From Clostridia bacterium (GTDB lineage: Bacteria > Bacillota > Clostridia > Oscillospirales > CAG-272): 21,403 bases of DNA. Below are positions 1-6,609 of this stretch, piece after piece. A program made the position numbers and the translations under genes. The stretch spans positions 1-21,403 of the forward strand of contig JAQXKW010000250.1 in the NCBI GenBank assembly GCA_029010655.1. The letters run 5' to 3'. The notes under the pieces are model-generated. The model was not told the DNA's origin. It ran no database searches and saw nothing but the letters and a program-made list of their open reading frames with translations. Every line of letters begins with the position of its first letter. Position 1 is the first letter of the stretch.

Positions 1-242
1 CTCAGGAGCCTGCCGCCGCAGCCGGCGGTTGGACAGATACCGGAGACGGTATATATGTAGAAGCAACCTATCCGTGGGCGGCAAATGTAGTCATTAAAGG
101 CGAGTGCAATGTTTCAAGTACTTACCGCAAAGCGGTAGAGCTGTATACGGTAGAGGGCAAGGGCCCGGGATCGATAAAGATTTACGGCGGAACCTTTTCA
201 CCGGAAGTGACCGAATATTTGGTAACGGAGCAGACACCGTAA
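1..242 (+). CDS. C-terminal fragment of a secreted beta-rich surface protein
   Basis: This is the 3' end of a gene that begins upstream of the window. The frame whose codons begin at base 3 is open for 79 codons to the TAA at 240-242. The last residues read as short beta-strand units: GDGIYVEA, NVVIKGECNVSS, then SIKIYGGTFSPEVTEYLV. An ending of the type 'I-GGTFS-V-YL' is familiar from large secreted beta-helix or Ig-like proteins of gut Bacillota. The stop lies 26 bases before the next gene, which points to a common operon. No catalytic motif is visible in this piece, and its function cannot be named. The frame is convincing from the strand-like residue pattern and the well-placed stop. Confidence 0.7.
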   Translation, partial: QEPAAAAGGWTDTGDGIYVEATYPWAANVVIKGECNVSSTYRKAVELYTVEGKGPGSIKIYGGTFSPEVTEYLVTEQTP

Positions 243-267
243 CCGCAGTCAGAATCAAGGAGGAAGC

Positions 268-867
268 ATGAATTCAGAAAAGCGAAAACAACCCCTCCCG
301 TTTCGGCTGTGCCTTGTGGGCGTACTTTGCGCATCGCTGCTGATTCTGGGAATCGGAACGGCACAGGCAAGGTATCGCAACAGTACGGAGAAAGATATTG
401 CATTTCAGGCTGAACAGTTAAAACAGGTATTTCTGTGGAGCGATACGGGCGGAGAGCTCTCCGACCTTACCCCTCTTGCCGATTGGACTCAGACGAAAGG
501 CGGCGGAGCAAAGCTCAGCTTTAAGGTGAGCAACGGCACATCGGAGGAATCGTTTTGCAGTGAGCCTCTGTCATTTAATATAAGAGTAGCGGCAAGCCTG
601 GGAATAATGCAGAATACCGACAACGTAAGGGTATGCCTTAAAATAGACGGCGAGCAGTATACGGCTGTGGCCGAGCCTATCCTTAAAGGCACAAGCCGCT
701 ATGAAAAGTTCGGGCCGGGAGTAATATACAGCTTCTATGACGAAAAAGGTGTCGAGCTTTCATGGCAATTAACGGAAGACAGTCTCTCCGTTGTGAAAGC
801 CGAGCTTACCGTGGAAGGCGTCGGGGAGTATGCAGGTCTTTTGAGACTGGAAGCCACGGCGTTCTGA
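268..867 (+). CDS. exported protein with a SipW/TasA-like leader, unknown function
   Basis: This 199-aa protein starts at an ATG preceded by a perfect AAGGAGG (257-263). Residues 1-10 are basic, and residues 12-31 form a hydrophobic segment ending GIGTAQARY. This resembles the leaders of SipW-dependent proteins and of pilin-like or camelysin/TasA-type exported proteins, where a Gly-Thr-Ala-x-Ala-Arg-Tyr stretch precedes the mature chain. The rest is predicted beta-rich and contains no enzyme motif I recognise. It lies 26 bases after the preceding secreted-protein gene and 37 bases before the next exported-protein gene, so the three probably form one surface-protein operon. The SipW link is a resemblance only, and no SipW peptidase gene lies in the window. 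Confidence 0.75.
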   Translation: MNSEKRKQPLPFRLCLVGVLCASLLILGIGTAQARYRNSTEKDIAFQAEQLKQVFLWSDTGGELSDLTPLADWTQTKGGGAKLSFKVSNGTSEESFCSEPLSFNIRVAASLGIMQNTDNVRVCLKIDGEQYTAVAEPILKGTSRYEKFGPGVIYSFYDEKGVELSWQLTEDSLSVVKAELTVEGVGEYAGLLRLEATAF

Positions 868-903
868 AAAGCGAAAAACGAAAAGGGAAAGGCAGGGTGC
901 TGA

Positions 904-2121
904 TTGAATAAAAAGATACTTATGATTGCCTGTGCAATACTGGCGGCAATAACAGTAGGCTCTTTATCTCTGCGGCTTATGCCTGCCGGCTTTGCACACA
1001 GCCAAAATACAGCAGTTTGGCAGGGCGCAGTTTTCCCTCCGGAGGAGAAAACCGTAAAAAGCGATTTGCTGTCGCAGTCAGGTCAAACGGTAATTCTTAA
1101 TGGTATATTGAGCGAGGAGAAACCCGTTGTTGTCAGTATTATCAGCAGCGGCGCCTCGGTAAAGGGAAGCTTTTCCTGCAGTATGACAGAAGAAGCGGGA
1201 AAGTATCTGGCGGCTACTTTTGATGAAACACAGATTACGGTAGGAGACGGCGAGACAAAAACGGCAACTCTTACGCTGACAGCCACGGAAGAAGGTAAAA
1301 ACCTTACGTCCGTAATAACGGAAACCGTTCATGTTGAATGGAAGTCGGAACAGAATGAAATACTTTCGGCGGATATTCTTGTCCCTTTGGGAACTGCCCC
1401 TGAGACAGACCCTGCGGCAGAAGCCGAACCGGAAAAAACGGAAGTAAATACACTTATTACGAATTATACGCCGACCTTTTCAGATGAAGTGCCTGTCGGC
1501 ATTCAGCTTTCTCCGGGAGAAGGCTGTGAAAAGGTACTGCTTAATTGGAACGGCGGGAATTTTCCGAGCCTTGTAAAATATACGGTTAATAACAAGTCAT
1601 ACGTGCTTTACGACGGAGGGGTAATTTCAATTCCGTCAGCAGATATTACAGAGAATACTGCTACCGTATTTTTGGACTTTTCCAATACGACAGCAGAAAA
1701 GGGAGATTATTATATAAGCGCCGTCGAATATGTCGGTGAGAAGATACAAACACAGATAGTAAACGTGACAAAAGCAGAAAAGGGAATAAGTGCGGAGCCT
1801 GCCGGCACAAAGGTGCTGACGGAAACGAATTCCCTGAATTTGTATTTCGGGGAATGGAAAAACTGTGTAGGTACCCTTGCCCTGTACCGTCTGGAGACCG
1901 ATGAGTCGGGAAACATGGCCTGGGTAAAGCTTGAGGAAAATTCCGGAATAGATGTAAGTCTTTCTGAGGACTATCGCTTGCAAATATCCCTAAAGGAGCC
2001 TTCCCCGCCGGCAGGAACCTATCAGTTTGAGACTGTGTGGAAATTCTGCGGCGTAAGTATGGCAGAAATAAAAAGCGTGTTCTTCGTTCAGTATGACGGA
2101 CTCACCGCTTCCGAAAGTTAA
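904..2121 (+). CDS. secreted or membrane-anchored multi-domain beta-sandwich protein
   Basis: This 405-aa protein reads from a TTG start (MNKKILMIACAILAAITVGS). A weak GGCAGGGTG-type binding site precedes it, and no better ATG exists downstream before the hydrophobic leader. Residues 5-25 form a signal peptide or anchor. After it come about three beta-rich segments (about 50-165, 185-290 and 295-400), separated by an acidic Pro/Glu/Ala linker near residues 166-180. This layout fits Ig-like or fibronectin-like surface domains. There is no sorting motif (LPXTG) at the C-terminus. It probably shares a transcript with the 268-867 gene and ends at the terminator at 2123-2170. The function is unknown. 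A role in a surface structure with its neighbour is inference from position. Confidence 0.75.
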   Translation: MNKKILMIACAILAAITVGSLSLRLMPAGFAHSQNTAVWQGAVFPPEEKTVKSDLLSQSGQTVILNGILSEEKPVVVSIISSGASVKGSFSCSMTEEAGKYLAATFDETQITVGDGETKTATLTLTATEEGKNLTSVITETVHVEWKSEQNEILSADILVPLGTAPETDPAAEAEPEKTEVNTLITNYTPTFSDEVPVGIQLSPGEGCEKVLLNWNGGNFPSLVKYTVNNKSYVLYDGGVISIPSADITENTATVFLDFSNTTAEKGDYYISAVEYVGEKIQTQIVNVTKAEKGISAEPAGTKVLTETNSLNLYFGEWKNCVGTLALYRLETDESGNMAWVKLEENSGIDVSLSEDYRLQISLKEPSPPAGTYQFETVWKFCGVSMAEIKSVFFVQYDGLTASES

Positions 2122-2122
2122 A

Positions 2123-2170
2123 AAAACAAAGAAAAACAGCCGGGTTTCGGCTGTTTTTTTCTTTGTTTTT
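2123..2170. terminator. bidirectional intrinsic terminator between convergent genes
   Basis: A GC-rich stem (ACAGCC / GGCTGT with a short GGTTT-type loop, 2136-2153) is flanked by A-rich sequence on the left and T-rich sequence on the right. The flanks themselves are complementary (AAAAACAAAG / CTTTGTTTTT). It therefore works as an intrinsic terminator on both strands. It sits directly after the stop of the plus-strand gene (2121) and four bases beyond the stop of the minus-strand gene (2175). Confidence 0.9.
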
Positions 2171-2174
2171 CATA

Positions 2175-4175
2175 TTAATAGTTCCAGTAGTAATCGTTTA
2201 CGCTGGTAAGCAATTCGTCTGCATATACGCCCTCGCCGGAGTTGCGGCTTACAAGCACGTCGGCGCTGTCAATATACTGATAGCCCTTGTATGCGTCGCA
2301 ACGAACAGTTGTGCCCAGGGGAAGGTTTACGGAAAGACTTTCAAGCGGATTGTCCACAACATTTTTAATGCCGGTCTGCTTGTTATAGTCGCCGTTTTCA
2401 AAGTGGAAACGGTATGCTACGAAGAAGTTGTTTACGTCTGTTTCAAGATGGAAATCGGAAGTATCGCAGTTTATGATAATCATTTTAGACTCATTATCGA
2501 TAATGTCGATACCCTTAACGGTATATCTTGAGGGATCATTAAGAGCCTTTTTTCTGAGCTCTATGAATTCCTTTGCATGAACGACCTTCATTCTGTAAAC
2601 AACCGTTCCGCAAAGCCCGTTGCCGTCTTCGTCATAAATGCCGTTTTCCCAGTTGACAGAGCACATCTGGAAGGTGTACTCCTCGCCCACAGCGACCTCT
2701 TTCATTTCGCCGCCGTAGTAAACTGTTCCGTCGCCGAATTTAACAGCCATTCGCTTAGGCGTGTCAATTCTGATGCTCAGTTTTTCGCTGTCCTCGGGAG
2801 AGGGAGGTGTAACGGCTTCACCCTTGTTAGCCCAGATAGAGGTTGTATTTACGGGAACAGTGTACTCTCTTGTTCCGAGAAAAGCAGTCTGTGAGGTAAG
2901 AGCGTTATCATAGCCGATTGTGTCTCCACAGCTGAATTCTGCGGCGGTGTTTTCTACTGCGGATATTCCCCGTGCTACCGCATAAAGGGTAACGCCGTCC
3001 GAAACTGTAATTCTCTGAGAAACGGGATAGGAGCCGTTTACAGGGTTTTTGGAAGAACCGCTTCCTATTGCATAGGTGCCGGGAGGAGCAACTGCGACAA
3101 CATTTGCGTTGCCGAAAATGTCAATTTTTCCGCCGGTGTGAGTACCTCTGCCGGAGCCGATAGCCGCTCCGCCGCCCTGGCTTGTGCCGCCTCTGTTGTC
3201 ATCGGTGGCAACGGCAATTACCTCGGCGTTTCCGCTGATAGAGATATTTACCTTGAACGCATCTGCGTCGTACTTTGAGCCCTTGCTTGTACCTCTGCCG
3301 GAACCGATACCTGCGCCGCCGCAGGAGCCTACGGCGATAACCTTGCCGCCGCTGATTGAAATATCTCCGGCAGACGCACCGTAGCCGCCGCCTATACCTG
3401 CCGCAAATGTGTCGGGAACGGTTATGCCGTTTGCGGCATCGTCGTCATAGGTTGCTGGATTCATATAATCGAATTTGCTGAAGTCCATCTTGAAGGCGGC
3501 GGCATAAACCGTACCGCCGGAAATTGAAATGTGACCTGCGTCGTAATCGCCCACAGCCGCAACGGGAGCGGCGCCGCCGCTGGTGCCGTAACCTGAGCCG
3601 ATACCTGCACCGCCGTCACTGCCGAAGGCATATACGGTACCGCCGCTTACGGTAATATTTCCGCCGTTAACATGGTTGCCGGAGCCGATAGCCGCCGCTC
3701 TGCTTCCGCCGTAAGCGTAAATTGTGCCGCCTGCTATTGTAATATCGCCGCACTTTATCCGCTCGTCTTCGGGAAGGTTAAGCTCGGTTCCGTAGGAGCC
3801 GATAGCCGCGCCGTATTTACCTCCGGTTACGGTCAGCGTTCCGCCGCCCTTAACCGTAAGGGAGCTTCCCGCTTCAACGTAAATACCGCAGGAAACAGCG
3901 GACGCATCGCCGCAGACGGTGCTGTCGCCCACAAGCTCAAGAGTAACTGCGGAATTGTTGATTATTGATATTGCGTTTCCCGTACTGCCCACAGACGCAT
4001 TGTCAAGGGTAAGGGTTACCTTTGCCCCGTCGATTGTAATGCTGTCCGCAGACTGAACGGTTTCACTGCCGTCGGTGTTGATAACTACTGAATTCCCTGC
4101 AGAAACCGCAACTGCTGTGCTGAGTATAATGCAGAGAGTCAGTAGAACCGACAGCACGCCTTTAAGCCTTTTCAT
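2175..4175 (-). CDS. secreted Gly-rich beta-repeat (SGGT/AIGSG) surface protein under c-di-GMP riboswitch control
   Basis: This 666-aa protein starts at the ATG complementary to 4173-4175, which has a GGAGG site six bases upstream. An in-frame ATG at 4259 would lie inside the riboswitch and is rejected. Residues 1-25 are a clear signal peptide (MKRLKGVLSVLLTLCIILST...VSA). Residues of about 40-420 are tandem units of the form ITISGGTVYA followed by GGAGIGSGYGT, roughly seven copies. This pattern is seen in parallel beta-helix or carbohydrate-binding-like proteins of Clostridia. The last 200 residues are a separate, non-repetitive domain. No LPXTG motif, SLH domain or catalytic site is visible. 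Its role is likely extracellular, as adhesin, matrix or glycan binder (inference). Its expression should follow c-di-GMP through the leader at 4208-4320. Confidence 0.85.
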   Translation of the reverse strand: MKRLKGVLSVLLTLCIILSTAVAVSAGNSVVINTDGSETVQSADSITIDGAKVTLTLDNASVGSTGNAISIINNSAVTLELVGDSTVCGDASAVSCGIYVEAGSSLTVKGGGTLTVTGGKYGAAIGSYGTELNLPEDERIKCGDITIAGGTIYAYGGSRAAAIGSGNHVNGGNITVSGGTVYAFGSDGGAGIGSGYGTSGGAAPVAAVGDYDAGHISISGGTVYAAAFKMDFSKFDYMNPATYDDDAANGITVPDTFAAGIGGGYGASAGDISISGGKVIAVGSCGGAGIGSGRGTSKGSKYDADAFKVNISISGNAEVIAVATDDNRGGTSQGGGAAIGSGRGTHTGGKIDIFGNANVVAVAPPGTYAIGSGSSKNPVNGSYPVSQRITVSDGVTLYAVARGISAVENTAAEFSCGDTIGYDNALTSQTAFLGTREYTVPVNTTSIWANKGEAVTPPSPEDSEKLSIRIDTPKRMAVKFGDGTVYYGGEMKEVAVGEEYTFQMCSVNWENGIYDEDGNGLCGTVVYRMKVVHAKEFIELRKKALNDPSRYTVKGIDIIDNESKMIIINCDTSDFHLETDVNNFFVAYRFHFENGDYNKQTGIKNVVDNPLESLSVNLPLGTTVRCDAYKGYQYIDSADVLVSRNSGEGVYADELLTSVNDYYWNY

Positions 4176-4207
4176 GGTAAATCCTCCATATCTGTTGGAA
4201 GTATCTT

Positions 4208-4253
4208 TCAAAAACAAAAGCCGGGTTGCAATTTGTGAAAACTGCAACCTGGC
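4208..4253 (-). terminator. riboswitch expression platform: intrinsic terminator
   Basis: On the minus strand the sequence GCCAGGTTGCA, an 11-base loop, then TTGCAACCCGGC forms a near-perfect hairpin, followed by TTTTGTTTTT. The 5' arm is the 3' end of the c-di-GMP aptamer, so aptamer and terminator cannot form fully at the same time. This predicts that ligand binding prevents termination (an ON switch). The run of T ends about 30 bases before the start codon of the repeat-protein gene. Confidence 0.85.
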
Positions 4254-4322
4254 AAGCATAACAAAATAAATGTCTTAGCCCCACGGCTTTGTGCCCCTGC
4301 CTTTCGGCAGGTTTACCCAATA
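4244..4322 (-). promoter_or_regulatory. c-di-GMP-I (GEMM-I) riboswitch aptamer
   Basis: Read on the minus strand, the RNA contains GGGTAAACC, a six-pair stem capped by a GAAA tetraloop (CCTGCC-GAAA-GGCAGG), then GGCACAAAGCC. It continues with an 11-nt-receptor-like pair, GCTAAG and TATGC, across a small hairpin (ACA/TGT), and ends GCCAGGTTGC. These elements and their order match the GEMM-I consensus typified by Vibrio Vc2. The position equivalent to Vc2 G20 is G, which favours c-di-GMP over cGAMP (class Ib has A). C46/A47 are present in CACAAAGCC, and the C of GGTTGC fits C92. It lies between a consensus promoter and the secreted repeat-protein gene, with an overlapping terminator. Confidence 0.93.
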
Positions 4323-4337
4323 TGTTTTTGTGACTGT

Positions 4338-4366
4338 ATTATACAGTATCTTTTTTTATTTGTCAA
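4338..4366 (-). promoter_or_regulatory. consensus sigma-A promoter of the riboswitch-controlled repeat-protein gene
   Basis: On the minus strand TTGACA (4361-4366) and TATAAT (4338-4343) are separated by exactly 17 bases. Transcription would start near 4331, about ten bases before the aptamer. A perfect constitutive promoter feeding a riboswitch/terminator implies that control is mostly at the RNA level. Confidence 0.9.
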
Positions 4367-4392
4367 TATTTTTTTGGAATTTCTTGCAAAAA

Positions 4393-5415
4393 TCAACCTA
4401 TTCCGTTTTTAAGGAGGGCTTTTCTTAGAATTTCGCTTCTGTCCTCAGGGGAAAGCTTGCTTTTTCTGCCGTATTGAGTAAACTCCGAAGCCCCCTTTTC
4501 CACGGTGTCTTTTTCTGCATTATTTATTTGATTTATCTGTGCTGTCTCTCCCACGGCTGTATCTGCCGCAATTGCCGCAGCAGGGATTTCAACGGTATTT
4601 TGCTCGGAAGCGGGAACAGCGTCGGGGGACTGCTCGGCGTTTTCCTCGGCTGAATCGGCTGTCACGGGAGCCGATTCCGTGGTGTTTTGCTTTTCGTCCT
4701 CAGAGGCGGCAAGGGGGATTTCTTCGGTCACGGTAACAACTGCTTCTTCTTGCTCTGTCTGTGTGCTCATATCCGTGACGGTATTTTCCGAAGGCTCTGC
4801 CGCAACAGACCCGTCGGGGGCATCTGGGGACAAATATTCCGACGCCTGAAGCTCGTATTCGGAAAGTCTTTTTTCCGCATCCTTGTGTGCGGCGTCAACG
4901 GTGCTTTTTATCTGTCCGTAAATTCCGGCAAAGGCCTTTGCCTTTTCAAGAACCGTGTCGGCAGTCTGTGCAACGCTGTTTATATCCTTATTAAGAGCGG
5001 CAATAATATTCTTTATATCGCTGTGAAGTGCTTCGTATTCGCTGACGGTTTCCCCTGTGTCTCCCAGCATTTCTTCAAAGCGGTTATCAACAGCCGAAAG
5101 AAGGCTCTGTGCGGTTTCCTTGGAATCGCAAACAATCTCGTGACCCGCACCGTATGCGCGCCTGTAAATCTTTGCAATATCCCCGAAAACTATCTCTCTC
5201 TGCGAAAGCTCGGCTTTCAGCCTTTCGTTTTCCGTCACCGTGTCGGACAGCTGTTTTGTAAGCTCGGACACCCTGCGCTTTGCGTTTTCTGCTTCTTTTT
5301 CAAGCCTTTTATTATCCGCTTCGGCATTGTCCAGCTTTTTTGTAAGCTCGGAGAGCGCCGCGTCCACATCTGCTTTTTTGTAACCGCCGAACATTGACTT
5401 TTTGAATTCGTTCAT
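4393..5415 (-). CDS. DivIVA-like coiled-coil protein
   Basis: This 340-aa protein starts MNEFKKSMFGGYKKADVDAAL. The F-x-x-S-x-FGGYKKxxVD pattern is the N-terminal membrane/septum-targeting motif of DivIVA/GpsB-type proteins. Residues of about 20-75 are a strongly heptad-like coiled coil, and a second helical region covers about 95-190. Residues 195-310 are an acidic, Ala/Glu/Thr-rich and probably disordered stretch. A short basic tail ends in a helix (SPEDRSEILRKALLKNG). DivIVA proteins mark curved membrane and division sites and scaffold envelope enzymes. The acidic region makes this one longer than Bacillus DivIVA (about 160 aa). It has its own consensus promoter and lies between two c-di-GMP riboswitch units. 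Whether it organises the neighbouring polysaccharide machinery is only a suggestion from position. Confidence 0.85.
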   Translation of the reverse strand: MNEFKKSMFGGYKKADVDAALSELTKKLDNAEADNKRLEKEAENAKRRVSELTKQLSDTVTENERLKAELSQREIVFGDIAKIYRRAYGAGHEIVCDSKETAQSLLSAVDNRFEEMLGDTGETVSEYEALHSDIKNIIAALNKDINSVAQTADTVLEKAKAFAGIYGQIKSTVDAAHKDAEKRLSEYELQASEYLSPDAPDGSVAAEPSENTVTDMSTQTEQEEAVVTVTEEIPLAASEDEKQNTTESAPVTADSAEENAEQSPDAVPASEQNTVEIPAAAIAADTAVGETAQINQINNAEKDTVEKGASEFTQYGRKSKLSPEDRSEILRKALLKNGIG

Positions 5416-5444
5416 ATGATCACCGCACTTTGATAATTTTTTTC

Positions 5445-5473
5445 ATTATAAATCCTTTGGCGGATTATGTCAA
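5445..5473 (-). promoter_or_regulatory. promoter of the DivIVA-like gene
   Basis: On the minus strand TTGACA (5468-5473) and TATAAT (5445-5450) lie 17 bases apart, about 30 bases upstream of the DivIVA-like start codon. A second TTGACA farther upstream has only TTATTT at the right distance, so it is a weaker alternative. Confidence 0.88.
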
Positions 5474-5512
5474 GTTAAAATAACACATGAAAATGTTTTT
5501 TGTCAAAAGGTA

Positions 5513-5541
5513 TTGCAATTTGGGGATTTATATGGTATAAT
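5513..5541 (+). promoter_or_regulatory. promoter of the exopolysaccharide operon
   Basis: TTGCAA (5513-5518), a 17-base spacer ending in TGG, and TATAAT (5536-5541) form a strong sigma-A promoter, with transcription starting around 5548. It is divergent from the DivIVA-like promoter, with 39 bases between the two -35 boxes. The 340-base gene-free stretch 5416-5755 is filled by these two promoters, the riboswitch and its terminator. Bases 5681-5755 are plain leader in which I see only the ribosome binding site. Confidence 0.9.
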
Positions 5542-5549
5542 CCCCGTAA

Positions 5550-5634
5550 AGTAAAAAGGCAAAGCACGTGAAAGCGTGCGGCGCAAAGCTTTGAATCTAA
5601 ACCCGTAAAGGTCATGATTGTCAGGCTGCACTAA
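5550..5634 (+). promoter_or_regulatory. c-di-GMP-I (GEMM-I) riboswitch aptamer of the exopolysaccharide operon
   Basis: The RNA reads AGGCAAA, then a six-pair stem with a GAAA tetraloop (GCACGT-GAAA-GCGTGC), then GGCGCAAAGC. A receptor-like pair follows, CTAA and CATG across a short hairpin (ACC/GGT), and the element ends CAGGCTGC. Order, tetraloop and the GCGCAAAGC core match GEMM-I. The Vc2 G20 equivalent is G, C46/A47 are present, and the C at 5629 fits C92. The sequence is more divergent than the aptamer at 4244-4322, and a three-base P1 (AGT/ACT) is all that closes it. The 3' end overlaps the terminator that follows. It lies 120 bases before the first gene of the operon. Confidence 0.88.
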
Positions 5635-5680
5635 TAAAGGGCATTTCAGGATGCCTCTTTATCTGTGCGGCTTTTTTGTT
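5625..5680 (+). terminator. riboswitch expression platform: intrinsic terminator before the operon
   Basis: GCTGCAC (5625-5631) pairs with GTGCGGC (5665-5671), enclosing the inner stem ATAAAGGGCAT / ATGCCTCTTTAT, and TTTTTT follows at once (5672-5677). The outer 5' arm is the 3' end of the aptamer. As in the other switch, formation of the aptamer should disfavour termination, so c-di-GMP would allow read-through into the 13-kb operon (inference from overlap). Confidence 0.85.
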
Positions 5681-5755
5681 GTTTTGAGAAAATGCAAACG
5701 ATAAAGCCTTATCCGAAAACAGATAATCCTATTTATTCAATAAGGGAGAATTAAT

Positions 5756-6382
5756 ATGAAGAAAAGCGCACTTATAATAGCGGTACTGGCGGCGGCGACC
5801 GTCTTTCTGGCGGGTTGCGGAAATATTGACCCGAGCGTAAAGGAGGACACAACCGAGCCGGAGGCACAGTACGGTGAGGTCAGCGAGGACGAAAATGCCG
5901 TCCCCGAGTACATAAATGCGGACGCTCTCGCCCGCAGAAGCTATGAGCTGTGTTATCTCCTGGGACAGGACAGCTTTAACACCCCTGACGAAATTTCCGT
6001 AAATGCGCTGGTTCAGTATTCCTTCTGCCATTTGTACTACGATAATCTGACGGACATGCCCCGCTCGGGCAGTAAGCTGCGTCAGGCGTCCGTCAGCGAT
6101 ATAAGCGGAGAAATCGAAAGGCAGTTCGGTGCTGTTAATACGGATATAACAAAGGCGGATCTTTATAACGGCGGCAAGCAGTGCTTTGAAATGTGGGAGC
6201 CTTTGTACGGCAGGGATATATACTATAAGGTATCCGTCAGCCGCGACGGGGATCACACGTATAAGGTTCGCACTGCGTTTTACGGCGATTCCGAAAAAAA
6301 CGAGACAGTCGGAAAAACCGTTTTGACCGTAGAGGATGTTTCGGGACAGGTACTGATAAAAAAACTTACATCGTCAAAGTAA
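5756..6382 (+). CDS. small lipoprotein, first gene of the exopolysaccharide operon
   Basis: This 208-aa protein starts at an ATG with AAGGGAG upstream. It has a lipoprotein signal peptide, a basic start, a hydrophobic core and the lipobox FLAGC with the Cys at residue 21. After an acidic linker (about 25-55), the mature domain of about 150 residues looks alpha/beta and contains aromatic motifs (YSFCHLYYDNLTDMP, CFEMWEPLYGRDIYYKV). I do not recognise a family. It would be tethered to the outer face of the membrane. As the first gene after the c-di-GMP riboswitch, followed 14 bases later by a small coiled-coil gene, it is likely an accessory or sensor component of the polysaccharide machinery (inference). 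Confidence 0.8.
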   Translation: MKKSALIIAVLAAATVFLAGCGNIDPSVKEDTTEPEAQYGEVSEDENAVPEYINADALARRSYELCYLLGQDSFNTPDEISVNALVQYSFCHLYYDNLTDMPRSGSKLRQASVSDISGEIERQFGAVNTDITKADLYNGGKQCFEMWEPLYGRDIYYKVSVSRDGDHTYKVRTAFYGDSEKNETVGKTVLTVEDVSGQVLIKKLTSSK

Positions 6383-6395
6383 GGAGGCGTCTGAA

Positions 6396-6599
6396 TTGAA
6401 CGGGGAAAAAACTCTTGAAGAGCTGAAAAAAGAAAACGAAGAATTGAGAGAGCTTCTTTCGCAGGTTTGCAGGGCGTATGAAATTCTGGATAATGTGGTA
6501 AAATCCTGCCCGGGCAATTTATCAAAGAACGGAGCGGACGCTACCGTAGACAGCAAATCGGACGTAAAAGAGCTTTTGAAAAAATACTCTCGCATATAA
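6396..6599 (+). CDS. 67-aa coiled-coil protein
   Basis: The start is a TTG at 6396, nine bases after a perfect AAGGAGG (6381-6387). Residues 5-35 (TLEELKKENEELRELLSQV...) are an amphipathic heptad-type helix. A short polar linker and a basic terminal helix (VKELLKKYSRI) follow. There is no signal peptide, so it should be cytoplasmic. It is packed tightly between the lipoprotein gene and the HD-GYP gene (10-base gap), which argues for real translation. It could bind the membrane sensor or the synthase. Its function is unknown. Confidence 0.72.
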   Translation: MNGEKTLEELKKENEELRELLSQVCRAYEILDNVVKSCPGNLSKNGADATVDSKSDVKELLKKYSRI

Positions 6600-6609
6600 G
6601 GGGCAGTAA

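Noticed and set aside
3184..3968. Plus-strand reading frames opposite the repeat protein
   Set aside because: They are shadows caused by the GC-rich Gly/Ser codons of the minus-strand repeats, with no ribosome binding site or recognisable domain.
4176..4259. In-frame upstream ATG that would lengthen the SGGT-repeat protein by 28 residues
   Set aside because: It lies inside the aptamer/terminator leader and puts extra residues before a complete signal peptide. The ATG at 4175 has a GGAGG site and is the natural start.
5550..5634. cGAMP-specific (GEMM-Ib) identity of the riboswitches
   Set aside because: The position equivalent to Vc2 G20 is G in both aptamers, whereas class Ib has A. This is a hand alignment.
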